DNA of 64,000 nt from Gari tellinella (lineage: Eukaryota > Mollusca > Bivalvia > Cardiida > Psammobiidae): the NCBI GenBank assembly GCA_922989275.2, contig OV277870.1, forward strand, positions 36,514,356 to 36,578,355, given 5' to 3'. Position 1 is the first letter of the stretch; each line of letters opens with the position of its first letter. Shown here piece by piece: positions 46,990 to 59,149 of the stretch. The notes under the pieces are model-generated. The model made no database searches, was not told the origin of the DNA, and worked only from the letters and a program-made list of their open reading frames with translations. Both the position numbers and the translations under genes were made by a program.

Positions 46990-48735
46990 ATGTTTGAACA
47001 GGACAAGAAAATGGACCTAAACTGCAAAGGCTTAACATGGTGCTGTGGAGTCTCTACATCAGAAGTCATCGAAATTCCGGAAAGCTCGGAAATTATTATA
47101 GAGGGAAGTGTTCCAGGCTTTACGAAGAAAAACAGTGATATTTACATGTATTTGATTGAGCCTTCAGAGAGAATATTGAAGTCAGGAGAAGGGTTGTTGG
47201 CAAAGACGTTGGTTAATGGAGGACCTAGAGTTCCATTAAGAGTCATGAATGTTTCTGACGAAGACCAAACGTTACATAAAGGAACCAATGTTGGCCAACA
47301 AGACCCTGTGTCAGTAGTCAAAGACAGACCTAATTTTCAAGCTTCAAAAGTCCTACCAGACACGTGAAAGATATGTACGAGAGGATAGTGGCGGGCATGA
47401 TGAAGGGCCAATGAAGACGTAAAGAAGCTTTTTCTTAAGTATGCGTCTGTCTTTTCAAAGTCAGATGACGATTTCGGGAGAACAGAAATAGTTAGGCACA
47501 AAATAGACACGGGTAATGCCAAACCGTTGAATATCTTTGCGAAGAACTCCAGTGCACATGAATCCAGAAGTTGACCAGCAGATTAATGATATGCTTCGCA
47601 AAAATGTGATTCAGCCCTCGACAAGTCCATGGAGCAGTGGCATTGTACTGGTCACTAAGATATTTGGCTCACAACGTTTTATGAGGACTTTCGGAAGTAC
47701 AATGATGTCACAATAAAAGACTTGTATCCACTACCGAGAATAGACGATCCTTTGGAGCAACTGACAGGTACCCAGTGGTTTTCTTGCCTAGATTTAAAAT
47801 CCGGCTATTTGCAGGTTGGGCTAGATTAATGTGATAGATCTAAGACAGCATTCAACTCCAAACGTGGAATTTAGGCTTTGCAATGCCACGGCAACCTTTG
47901 AGAGGTTGATGGAAACTGGCTTAGCGATTTTGAATTGGCAAGTATGCATGGTATAACTTGATGATATCATCGTTCATTGGCGGTCTTTTGAAGACATGGT
48001 ATCCACTTTGGATAAGGTTCTTGGCAGTCTTCAGGAAGCAGGCCTCAAGTTAAAGCCAAGAAATTGACAGTTGTTTTGCAAAGACGTTGTGTATCTAGGA
48101 CATGTTGTGACAGAGAAAGGAATTATTACAGGTCCACAGAAGACAGAAGTTGTGCGTGATAAGGCTGAATCTAAGAATGTGACAGAAGTTAGGTCTTTCT
48201 CAGGGTTGTTGGTTTGTAAATATTGCAAAACCATTAAACAGGCTGACACAAAAAGGTTTCAAATTTGAATGGAATGAGGAGTGTAAAGAGGCCTTTACAA
48301 AACTTAAACAAAGTTTATGTGAGGCACATATCCTTGATCAACCAGACTTCACCAAGGAGCTCATTTTGGATACTGATGCCAGTGAATTTTTGCAATCGGT
48401 GCTGTTTTATCCCAGACCATAGATGGTCCGGAGAGGGTAATTGCTTTTGCCAGTAAGACCTTAAAAAAGACTGAAAGGAGATACTGCGTCACAAGGAAGG
48501 AGCCCTATATGCTCTTGTACACTTTGTGAAATACGTTCGGCAGTATCTTCATAGCAAAGCATTCACAGTAAGAACAGACCATGGATCACTACGTTTGCTA
48601 ATGTAGTTTAATAGCCCTTGGGGACAGTTAGCTCGATGGCTTGAAGTATTGGCAACATACGACATGACAATACAGCATCGACTTGGGCGTAGGCACGGAT
48701 TTTAATGCTGATGGGATGAGTAGAAAACCTTAAAA
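46990..48735 (+). pseudogene. Ty3/gypsy pol, heavily broken
   Basis: The first part is open to 47367 (linker with VIEIPESSEIIIEGSVPGF). After a stop come, in several frames, DVKKLFLKYASVFSKSDDDF, INDMLRKNVIQPSTSPWSS, a degenerate LDDIIVH catalytic box near 47957, LGHVVTEKGI near 48100, then RNase H-type TKELILDTDASEF near 48352 and HRLGRRHG near 48675. Stops and frameshifts are too many for function. It would have copied the element's RNA in cytoplasmic particles. No integrase or 5' LTR is recognised. Confidence 0.8.
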
Positions 48736-49059
48736 GCAGTGTGGACGAATCGAGTCCAATTCTACAGAAGGGCATAAATTGCGCCAAGTCGACTTTTCGT
48801 AGAATGTAGAGATAATCGACCTCAAAGAAACACAGAAAATGGACGAGGCGTTGGAGAAACTTCGCCAATGGCTAGTGGAACGTGATTGAAAGGTCATTGG
48901 TTGCGTAAGTTACTTTTTAAAAAACACTTCTTTGCCAATGGGACTTGAAGTGATGGAAGGGATATTTATGAGACGCTGGGAATTACAAGGAACAAACATA
49001 GTTCGGTGGCAAAGGCTTTTTCCAAGTTCTTTCTCTTTTCGGGCGATCAGGCATAGAAA

Positions 49060-49925
49060 TGGTGATAACCAAAGTCACTGAAAGAAAGACTGAGTTCATA
49101 TGTGCCAACTGCAACGACACACTTCCAACCCCAGATGATTTCTAATACATGTACCATGTTTCAAAGTGTGTCTCGAAATTGGTAGGCTGTGATCCCTGCA
49201 AGAAGACTTTCACTTCAATGAAATGCTACCTGCAACACGCTAAAAGAAAGCATGGTGGAGAAAGTAAACAGAAAGAGAAGAGTTATGAAGACAAATAAGA
49301 TGATAGTGACTTGGAGAAGGTCAGATTGCGAACTGATGAAAGAAGGAGAGAAGGACATTTCCGTTGATACGCCCTATACAGAACTGTTGGAGGGTCGAAC
49401 TCACAGCAAATGAACCTCGCCTATTCCAGTTCCTGCTCCAATGAAACGAAAGATTGCAGAAACTGTGCCCAGCTAAGAAAGTTGTCAGTTAATCGCTAGT
49501 CATGAGGTAAAGGTTGTGTGTAGAGTTGATATGGATGGAGACATGGTGAGACAGAAAGTAGACGCTGAGGATAGTGCGCATGGCGAATTGTTTACATCAA
49601 GTACATCATACCGTATTGCTATGATCAGTAACATGGAACATGCACTAGCGGAAATACATCCAGAAGGACAAATTGGTTCAAAGAGTATTGTGATGAAGCT
49701 TAGCTCAGATGGAACCATGACAGTGAGCATGAAGTATGCGCAGGAAGCTGTAGAGAAGCATGTTGCTTCATCTGGACTACAGTTAGCTACTAGTATTTGT
49801 TCTTTAGTGTTTAATGTTTGTTTTATAAAGTCAGGAAGACATCCCTTTGTTTCTTTTTTGAAGCCCACTACTATTTTGAATGGCATGTGGGACACATGGA
49901 AATCGGAGGCGTGGGTAGTGTGATG
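49060..49925 (+). pseudogene. C2H2 zinc-finger remnant and an unassigned frame downstream of gypsy pol
   Basis: About 49075-49300 reads CANCNDTLP...CDPCKKTFTSMKCYLQHAKRKH, which contains a classical C-x2-C-x12-H-x4-H finger, with one internal stop (taa) between the two parts. A further open stretch follows to 49922 (KVVCRVDMDGDMVRQKV..., about 140 residues), which I do not recognise. Their position behind pol suggests a third ORF of the same element or a captured host piece. Stops argue against activity. Confidence 0.4.
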
Positions 49926-50760
49926 AAATCAGATGTAGCTTTTAATGTTCAATAGGTAATTCCTCTGTGTCACTTTGTAATCATTTTCAAACAAATCAAA
50001 GAAGCTGCAAGTAATTAAAAGGTCCGTTATTGTTTAATAATTGATTGATCTGAGATATTTTAAATCATTAAAAATAAGTTCATGATTTGTTTTTACTGTT
50101 TTCGTAGTGTATATTGTTTTATTTAACCTACCTGAATCACTTGTGATTGAATACAACAAGTGGGCGCTCATTAAGATGCGTATGATTGGCATCGGATTTG
50201 TTCCAGATTAAGCCATTTTTGTCGGTAATCCGCTAGGGGACAGCAATGTATAGCAGAGCCTATAAAAGCGGCTGCAGCACAGAAACTTAATCAGTGTGTC
50301 GGTTTACGCTCTGCAGTCCACACCAATAGATGCTAACGGTAGCACGCTCATTAGTCGCAATTATAACTTATCTTCTAATGATTTGGGTATTTAGATACTA
50401 GTAAATTCTTCATTCTCCAGGAAGCACCGCTTTATTGAGAGGTCAGAATAAAGACCGGTGTCCTGCATCCCGGGTCGAAGTGGAGTGTTATGAGGCCTCG
50501 TTGAAGCGTGTAGCTTCGTAGAGAAACGCACTGGGAAGTCTCATTAGGACGGCTTCATTAAAGCAACAGATAGCTTCAAAAAGACTGCGTTATTGGAGAC
50601 GGCACTTAGATGCTATATTAGAAGACTTTATAGAGTCAACAGATTGCTTCAAATGGACAGCGTCAAAAACACGTCACTACGAAACCGTAATAGGACAGCT
50701 TCATTGAGGCACGTTTAGGTTGCCTCGAGGAAGAAACGTCATTGCAGCTTGTTGTATTTG
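49926..50760 (+). promoter_or_regulatory. Possible LTR or promoter region
   Basis: A TATA box in 'gcctataaaagcggctgc' (about 50260) is followed some 190 bases later by 'cagaataaagaccgg' (about 50445). That order fits the U3-R part of an LTR closing the gypsy remnant, but no second copy is in the window to confirm it. From 50490 to 50740 loose repeats of 'gcttcat' and 'aacagattgcttcaa' occur. Confidence 0.35.
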
Positions 50761-52366
50761 TGATTCTTGTAAATAATTATAGTGATTAAAATCGATTTGT
50801 TCGCTACCACTATTCTAAATCATTTGTGGAATCATTGTTCTCAAAAAGCTGACAAGGCGTTTTTAGGAAGATTACATAAAAAATTATGTGTACATACTTA
50901 GTTAGTTTGAATCAAAGGACAGAAAGTCCCCAAGGAAAATCGACCTCTTTGAGGTTCTACATAAGTTTAAATATTTTGAAAAGATTTGAAGCTATTGTTT
51001 ACCGGCCAAAACCGCTACACATGAGCCGAATGTTTTAGCATGTGATTGGAACATCCTCGGTAGCATGTCTCTAGATTTTACCGTGATGCAATTGTCGCAG
51101 TGTAGCTGGTGGAAAGTTAGTGCTTTTCCTTGTTTATTTTGATGTCATATTGATGACATTGTCCGTCGTTTGCTGTTGCGACGATTATCAAATCACTCTT
51201 CTCACTGTTCTGTCGCATGTTTTGTCATTTGTCGGAAGGCTCCGGTGGACAAACGCGGACCCTTGAGAGTGAAGGCAATCGGATGCTCGTTTGAAATTAT
51301 CATGTGGTAAAGTCTGTCTATTTCATTTAACATGAACACAAGAATCTCGGTAGCCATTGTTCTAAGATGGGTGAATGGTTTCTAGTCACTGTCTTGTTCA
51401 TGCTGTTGTGAGGAGACATTCTCGTAACTGTCGGAGACTGATATCTCTAGATGGACATGTCTTCGCCTAGACAGCGTTAATTCCCGTGCTGTTGAAGGTG
51501 CCAAAGCCATGTAAGACGGAAACTCTCCGACAAGCTTCACATTATTCTCACTGAACCCCTTCCCGTAAGTTTTAAAGACTCAAGCTGCTTGTGAGAAACA
51601 TGTTGGCCTTAGTTGTTCCGATTCTCCGTTCACTTCATTCAGCTCCGACCAACAGCTACTCCTTAATGATTTCAACGTGGAAGACTGTCATAGGCTATTC
51701 TGCCCAGCAAGAAAAACAACATTTATTTACAGTTGTAAGCATGCATCCCATGCATTGATACTTACTTGTTAAGTAGAGCAATGTTTTTGTTTTTTGGTAA
51801 ATGATTTAAAATGATAAAAGCATTTGCATACATCGTGTTAACTGACATGCTGTGATAAAAAGGGATGGACAATACGTTTCCATGTTCAAACGACTATCTT
51901 GTAAATATTTAGATAATACAGAATTTCACATGACGGTTTAGTACGATATTGTCGTCAATTGTCGGACATTTATTTTGACCAGTGAGTTTCTTAAACAATT
52001 AAACGCTCAGACAAAAGTTGGAATTACCCAGATCAGTGTGAAACTTTGTTGATATTTGTGTTAGTACAACCGTCTATGACAGAGGTATCCGGATAGCGGT
52101 TGTGGTTGTGCATTATAGGATATTGGTCCAAAGTTTCCAAACTGTTTGCAAGGTCAATTTTGGAGATTTCTGAGTTAGTGCTGCCCTGATTTCAGCTACC
52201 ACCTGTCCTGTGGTCTATGTATGTTTCTTCGTTGAAGGCCAGGAATACTAAATCTGCCCTTCAATCGTATTTATACTCAATAGTTAACTACTGTCTGATC
52301 ACATTGCAGACAGTTTAGCACTCAGATACCAAAAATTGTCAACTTAGATTAAACGTTTTGCCGAGT
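50761..52366. other. No gene seen
   Basis: 1.6 kb with no frame, repeat or RNA signal that I recognise. Confidence 0.5.
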
Positions 52367-52704
52367 TATAGTCCGACAATATTGACCTGACTTTGAACTT
52401 TATGCATGAATAAATTATAGTAAGATGACGCAGTATAAATCAATAATCGATAGGGAATCGTACAGTTCCGGGTTGTTTCGGCTGATTACGTGAATCTTGT
52501 TACAGTTGTGATCCTCAGTGAATTAACCCTTCACACTGAGCAAGTTGATAAACTATTATTCCCGAGTCTCCTGGTATAATCGTATCTACTAAAACGCATT
52601 ATGTTGCGCTTTCGAGTGGGTTTTAATTCAGGTAAGATCATCGATGTCCTCAACTGCGACTCTTGCCAATATATACCTATTTACAACCCTCAGATGTAAC
52701 TCAT

Positions 52705-52775
52705 CTGCAATAGGTGTGTCGTTAGAGTAAGGGATTTGTAACATCGAGGTTCCGGGTTCTAATCCCGATAGTGGG
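52705..52775 (+). ncRNA. tRNA-like unit, plus strand
   Basis: 'gttagagtaaggg', a 'tttgtaac' anticodon-loop-like segment, 'gaggttccggg' and a B box GGTTCTAATCCCG with a T-stem pairing at four of five positions. No acceptor stem is convincing. Confidence 0.5.
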
Positions 52776-52919
52776 GGGAATATTTATTTTATAGACCAAA
52801 CAGACGCTATGACTTATATTTTTAACAATAACAAAGGATCGTGTTGCAATCGAAATAGATGTTGTATGAATACTAAAAAGAAACAGTAAAAAAAAGTGAA
52901 AAAATGTATGAGTATTGCA

Positions 52920-52998
52920 TGGTATTCGAACCACTGACTGTACGGAAAAATAATGTATAGTTGTCTTCCTTACCACTTGCGCTAAATACCTGTCGATA
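52920..52998 (-). ncRNA. tRNA-like unit, minus strand
   Basis: An A box TAGCGCAAGTGG matching the consensus at every position, and about 40 bases on GGTTCGAATACC, a B box with one change. Followed by an A/T-rich stretch rather than a clean T run. Confidence 0.5.
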
Positions 52999-53163
52999 TC
53001 TGTGGAACCGGGCAATGCTTTATTTTCTCGGTACCCATGTGGTTACAATGTGCGTTCTCGTATAAATGATAACGAAGAGTCCCGAAGCTATATTAAGAAA
53101 GGCAACTAAGTGTGAAATTATGCTAATAGAGGTCACCAACGTCAGGTCAATATTGTCGGACTA

Positions 53164-53660
53164 TACTAGATATATATGGTAAGGATCCGAGCGGTCGCCA
53201 ATGGACGTTTATTGGAAAATACAAAAGTAACACACAATCCAATCCACTCCGAAAAACTGTGTTTTTCATTTCGATACGTTCCAGCCAACCGTCTATAAAA
53301 GTTCAATAAAACTTGTTTTAAATTGCAGCCCGAACGAAAATAAAGTGGTAGTTTTTAATGTAGGTGACATCTTAATGCAGGACTAAAGTACACATTCCGT
53401 ATTTGTCAATACCGAAGTCACAATTTTTTCACGAAACTTATCTTCAAATAATGATTTACTGTATAGTGATTAAGAAGGATGTGTGTTTTTTCACATCTGT
53501 TAAATTCAACGTCTCATTGCCGTTCGTATTATGTAACGTCAGCCTGGATAGAACTATAAAGTTCATTAATGTGTATTTGAGGTGACACAACATACATATA
53601 TAAAGTCGGACATATACTTGTTCCTGCACAGTATAAAAACATCGTTATGGTACAAAATAT
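53164..53660. other. No gene seen
   Basis: Unique AT-rich sequence. Confidence 0.5.
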
Positions 53661-53661
53661 A

Positions 53662-54249
53662 CACTCAGTACAAAAAGAAACGCACATTGTGCTCAGGCGC
53701 AGATTAAGAGACTTTTTTAAGATACTAAGACCATATCTCAAGATCAATTTAATTCTGCCACAAGTTTAGAAAAACATATACTTAAAATTACTGTGCTGTA
53801 TTTTAACCCTTTCACTCTTAATGACGTCAAAAGGCGCGTTTTCAAACAGTTTGGATCCTGATCAGACGCCGCGTAACGCGGCGTCTGATCAGGATCCAAA
53901 CTGTTTGACACTCGTATATTTAGATATACTTTAAGTCATACTACTTTGAATCTTACTTTGAAACGATCTTGCAAACAACAAAATTGAAGCAGACGACAAT
54001 GAAACGGTGGTGGGATAAAAATATCACGATTAATTTGGCAGCGAAAGAGTTAACTAGTGCCTGTTGAAAACACCGCACCGATTTGTACAGGTTTTGATGA
54101 TACCAATTCAATGATAAACCTCCCATTTTCAACATTGATAGCCCAAGACGGAACTACTGACTGTAATGAAAAGATTAATTCACAAATACGTTCCTTCTAC
54201 ATACAGATAATATTGTAATAAAAGTGTGCGTTTCTTTTTGCACTGAGTG
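53662..54249. mobile_element. Tc1-like MITE family Z, complete copy
   Basis: CACTCAGTACAAAAAGAAAC and GTTTCTTTTTGCACTGAGTG with TA on both sides. A T1 MITE is nested at 53803-54053, with a perfect hairpin (53843-53907): GGATCCTGATCAGACGCCGC and complement. Confidence 0.85.
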
Positions 54250-55050
54250 TAGGTGACCAATACGCAATTGTAAAGATGGCTGACTGTATTAACACATTTA
54301 ACCCTAGCGACAAGTAATCTCGTTATTATCAAACAGTGTATCTGTGAATAATACACTTGTCCTGTGTAAACATTGTAAACCCTGACCAGAAGGTTCCTGC
54401 AGGGGTTCTCTGATCAGGGTCTTCACTGTTTGTCATTTTGCAATAGTAGTGTAAAAACATTCATAAGTAGTCAAAAATTAACTAAACTATAGATCTTTTG
54501 GAGATTTGGTGTTTCAGGGTTGAACGAACTAACCTTTATTTTGACTGTTTTCGTCCCGTTGAGAAAAGATGTGACGACCCTGTGTTTTTGCTTATGTAAA
54601 TAAAACTAATGAGTAATTGCAAATTGTTTTATTTCATTCGTCTAAATTCAGCCTGTTTTATCACGTGAAATAAGAGTTCAAACTGAGAGTGGATAAATCT
54701 ACAGTCGAACTTTGATATCTCGAAGTCGATTAATTAGAACATACCCGTATTTCAAAGTTAAAACGGGGTTACGCCGGTATGTTCGACTTATTATATAATG
54801 AAAAGGCGTATTCCTTGGACTGAACTATTTCAATTAAATAGCAATCAAAGTAACCGTCAGCGTATGTTAATTTGTCAATCAAGAGAAAAAACAACTAACA
54901 GTCTTTACTCTTATCGTGTTATGCGCGACTTAACTTACATTTGCAAACAGTTTAGATCCAGATAAGACGCTGCGTAACGCGGCGTCTGATCTGTATCCAA
55001 CCTGTTTTCTCACTCACAACAAGGTTAAAACTATTTTGGTCTTTTGGCGC

Positions 55051-55323
55051 AGATGAAAATTTGCAGTATCCATTAACATAGTGTGCAAACCCTGCCCTGC
55101 GTTCAGTACCGCGGCACAACAGAACCTCTCGCCACGGCCCGCTCGCCTCAAGGCGCACAAAGGAGGAGTGACCATGGAGAACGACAAAATCAATGTTGAA
55201 GGCACGAGAACCTGTGGGCGGACCGTGGCGAAAGGTTCTTTAGAGTTCGCGTTAATGAACGCAGGGCTGGTAAGACGTCGCATTTTGCGGCACATCGCAA
55301 TAGTGTATATAACCAAGGGCTGA
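55051..55323 (+). other. GC-rich open stretch, tandem copy 1
   Basis: An 80-90 codon frame (CKPCPAFSTAAQQNLSPRPA..., ending VYITKG) in DNA much richer in GC than its surroundings. It has an ATG preceded by AAAGGAGGAGTGACC and a GTAAGA donor-like site after 'cagggctg'. It could be an old exon or foreign DNA. I do not recognise the product. Copy 2 differs by one residue (R to T). Confidence 0.3.
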
Positions 55324-56491
55324 TATATCTAAAATGAGATCTAGGAGGCCCTTAACCAAAACTACTTTAATTCCTTAATATTTAATCAAATAAAGGTTAT
55401 AAATAGTGATTTTAAGCATAACTTATTAAAATGCTAAACAAAATTAAATTGACAAGGGTTTTCATTCAATGGGAGCAACTCGTAAAAAAGCTTTATACAT
55501 TTATAATAGAAAGCGATTTTTACACTACATTTATATTATTTATGTTTGAATTATGTAAAAACAAGAGATACCAATTCAATGATAAACCTCCCATTTTCAA
55601 CATTGATAGCCCAAGACGGAACTACTGACTGTAATGAAAAGATTAATTCACAAATACGTTCCTTCTACATACAGATAATATTGTAATAAAAGTGTGCGTT
55701 TCTTTTTGCACTGAGTGTAGGTGACCAATACCAAAGATGGCTGACTGTATTAACACATTTAACCCTAGCGACAAGTAATCTCGTTATTATCAAACAGTGT
55801 TTCTGTGAATAATACACTTGTCCTGTGTAAACATTGTAAACCCTGATCAGAAGGTTCCTGCATGGGTTCTCTGATCAGGGTCTTCACTGTTGGTCATTTT
55901 GCAATAGTAGTGTAAAAACATTCATAAGTAGTCAACAATTAACTAAACTATAGATCTTTTGGAGATTTGGTGTTTCAGGGTTGAACGAACTAACCTTTAT
56001 TTTGACTGTTTTCGTCCCGTTGAGAAAAGATGTGACGACCCTGTGTTTTTGCTAATGTAAATAAAACTAATGAGTAATTGCAAATTGTTTTATTTTATTC
56101 GTCTAAATTCAGCCTGTTTTATCACGTGAAATAAGAGTTCAAACTGAGAGTGGATAAATCTACAGTCGAACTTTGATATCTCGAAGTCGATTAATTAGAA
56201 CATACCCGCATTTCAAAGTTAAAACGGGGTTACGCCGGTATGTTCGACTTATTATATAATGAAAAGGCGTATTCCTTAGACTGAACTATTTCAATTAAAT
56301 AGCAATCAAAGTAACCGTCAGCGTATGTTAATTTGTCAACAGTCTTTACTCTTATCGTGTTATGCGCGACTTAACTTACATTTTCAAACAGTTTAGATCC
56401 AGATAAGACGCTGCGTAACGCGGCGTCTGATTTGGATCCAACATGTTTTCTCACTCACAACAAGGTTAAAACTGTTTTGGTCTTTTGGCGC

Positions 56492-56764
56492 AGATGAAAA
56501 TTTGCAGTATCCATTAACATAGTGTGCAAACCCTGCCCTGCGTTCAGTACCGCGGCACAACAGAACCTCTCGCCACGGCCCGCTCGCCTCAAGGCGCACA
56601 AAGGAGGAGTGACCATGGAGAACGACAAAATCAATGTTGAAGGCACGACAACCTGTGGGCGGACCGTGGCGAAAGGTTCTTTAGAGTTCGCGTTAATGAA
56701 CGCAGGGCTGGTAAGACGTCGCATTTTGCGGCACATCGCAATAGTGTATATAACCAAGGGCTGA
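56492..56764 (+). other. GC-rich open stretch, tandem copy 2
   Basis: As copy 1. The two copies are too young for their similarity to prove selection on coding. Confidence 0.3.
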
Positions 56765-57004
56765 TATATCTAAAATGAGATCTAGGAGGCCCTTAACCAA
56801 AACTACTTTAATTCCTTAATATTTAATCAAATAAAGGTTATAAATAGTGATTTTAAGCATAACTTATTAAAATGCTAAACAAAATTAAATTGACAAGGGT
56901 TTTCATTCAATGGGAGCAACTCGTAAAAAAGCTTTATACATTTATAATAGAAAGCGATTTTTACACTACATTTATATTATTTATGTTTGAATTATGTAAA
57001 AACT

Positions 57005-57398
57005 AGAGGAATGCAATATCTAATAAAAAAAACACGGCGACCGTACACCGGTCGTGGAAGTCCAACCAAATGCTGTGAAGCCGAAATGCTGTTTCTGCTA
57101 AACACCTTGATTTGCTACATGTACACACAACTTATATCAGTCCAACTACACAATGTACATCGCATTGTGAACTGAAATGACACTTTCACACAGCAGTATG
57201 CCTCCTAAGAAAAAATCCGCACAAGTTACATGTAGCAAGAACAGCGTTGTTGATGATATGAAAGACCAGACAAACATAACAAAGTACAAATTTACAAAAG
57301 TAAAAGTAATCATTTAGTACTGTAGGTCGTACGGCGGCTGCTAAACTTTGAAAAAAATGTTTTAAAACCCTTTGGCGAGCTCTGTAGCCTGTAATTTT
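57005..57398. repeat. Orphan P450 3'-flank module (fourth copy)
   Basis: 'actagaggaatgcaat', 'ccgaaatgctgtttctgcta' and 'ggcgagctctgtagcctgta' follow the order of 58420-58870, but no P450 follows; a Helentron-like element sits at the break. Confidence 0.65.
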
Positions 57399-58363
57399 TT
57401 CGGCGGAGCTGACTGTTTTCTATTTAGACACACTTTATATTTGGCCACACATTTCAACCAATAATATTTGATCAGAAATTTAGAATTAAGAGCACCTGTT
57501 GAAACTGAATAGTCTGATTGGATAGTAGCCAGGGCTCCAGATAAGGGAATTGTTTCAAAACTTAAAATCTTTATTTGTGCATTAAACCATGTGGTGTCAC
57601 TATACATATGAATTGTCTCTTCAAGACAATCAAAATGAGTGGTAATACCATAGGGTTTGGTGCTAAAAGAGGTGACAAAATGTGATTTGTTTAGTTTACT
57701 CACTCTTATCTGGAGCCCTGTAGGCTGGTTTATGTCCCATTACAGTTTTACATGATGTGGACTGTGGGTGTAAAATTTAGAGATACAGGCTGGTTGTTTA
57801 TACTACACTGGTCTGATGAGTTTCCAATTATGCTTCTATTTTAAGATATGATCTGAAATCTATTTATAGATATACAGAGGAAGCTAGGTGTTTCGTAATT
57901 GTTTACAACCAATTTGTTTTAATTGTTAACTATGTGTACACATTTGCCATACATTAAAAGCAATATTTTATATATGAATAGCCTCAAGTGAGTTAAACAC
58001 AATTGTGTTGTTTCATCATTATTTACAAGAGTGAAGTACAGTAGTTTGTTGTATTTGTACATGTGTGTATGCTATAGTTTGTTTCAAGAAACTCTATGAA
58101 TGGAACAATAGATTAATGTGAGGATCTCCTACCAGTAGCTAGGATATGAGTTAAATTATTGTTTTGTTTTGCATTTCTGTACATGATAGTTTTGCATTTT
58201 AAATAAAAGTTACTGTTTCAATTGAATACTTGTATTTTTTGCTTTTCAATCCAAGATATATATTCTTTGAAAACCTCAATTTAATTCAATTTTGCACACC
58301 CATCTATATAGCCTTAGTTCAACCACTCATTCCGCCGAATATCTTTTTTAAAGATATTTCTTG
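57399..58363 (+). mobile_element. Helentron-like nonautonomous element, copy 2
   Basis: Opposite in orientation to 40323-41283 and similar along its whole length. Starts TTCGGCGGAGCTGAC, ends TCCGCCGAATATC plus the 21-bp palindrome (58338-58358). Confidence 0.6.
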
Positions 58364-58419
58364 TTTATAATAGATAGTGCTCTTTACACTTCATTTACTT
58401 GAATAAATTATTTATGTTT

Positions 58420-59149
58420 GAATAATATAAAAAAAACTAGAGGGATGCAATTTCTAATAAAAATCACGACGACCGTACGGCGGTCGTTGAAATCCAACGG
58501 TTGCGGTGCAGCCGAAATGCTGTTCCTGCTACATACCTGGATTTGTTACATGTACACACAGCTCATATCAGTCCAACTGCACCGCGCCTTGAACTCAAAT
58601 GACACTTTCAGACTGCATTATGCCTCCTCAGAAATATTCCGCAAAAGTTCCATGTAGCAAGAAAAGCGTTGCTGATGATATTAAACACAGGTGCCCGTCG
58701 CATGCTATACCATCATATTAACACCTGTTTCTACGATCAAACACCTTATTTTGACATACAACTCATTTTCTAAAAAAATGTTTTTATGGTACATACCTTG
58801 ATTACTAAATATAAAATATGTTTAAACTAAAAATGTTATATAACTCTGCGGCGAGCTCTGTGGTCTGTTAAATCTTGGGATACGCCGTGCGGCGGCCGCA
58901 ACAATCTCCCGATTTAACGTTTCTGCGGTCGCCGTATTGCCGCCGTAGAGCAAATTGGTTGGTACTACTATGGTTGTATTTTTACTTCATATATATTTCC
59001 ACATTACAAACAGTGCATTCTCTCATTGAAAGGTACCCTGTCTCCTGATCTAGGTCTACACTGTTTGCACGGAACAAACGTGCTCTTTATGTGTACACTG
59101 TTGATAAAAAGCGCATATATATGCGTCACTCTGGTTCATCCGGAAATGG
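58420..59149. repeat. P450 3'-flanking module, block C
   Basis: Diverged version of 21100-21850, including the GC-rich 'gccgtgcggcggccgc' part and 'ttctgcggtcgccgtattgc'. No gene. Confidence 0.65.

Larger units (their letters stand above)
52369..53163. mobile_element. 795-bp TIR element with two tRNA-like units
   Basis: TAGTCCGACAATATTGACCT at the left and its exact complement at the right (23 bases in all), each next to TA. No protein. Two tRNA-like units face each other inside. Confidence 0.75.
54108..57000. repeat. Tandem duplication, two copies of about 1.45 kb
   Basis: Copy 1 is 54108-55566, copy 2 55567 to about 57000. The join is 'tgtaaaaacaaga' to 'gataccaattcaatg'. The left breakpoint lies inside the family Z MITE, so copy 2 starts with a truncated MITE. 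Copy 2 lacks about 22 bases near 56337. Each copy has a T4 MITE (54299-54526 in copy 1), a TCGAA-MITE piece and a T1 hairpin (about 54943-55008, 56386-56448). Confidence 0.9.

Noticed and set aside
42775..52998. Genuine tRNA genes
   Set aside because: Control boxes are present but the stems do not form a proper cloverleaf; tRNA-like is the most that can be said.
55014..55316. Minus-strand 100-codon frame, also at 56455-56757
   Set aside because: Overlaps the plus-strand frame in the same GC-rich island; the island lacks stops on both strands, so neither frame is strong evidence alone.
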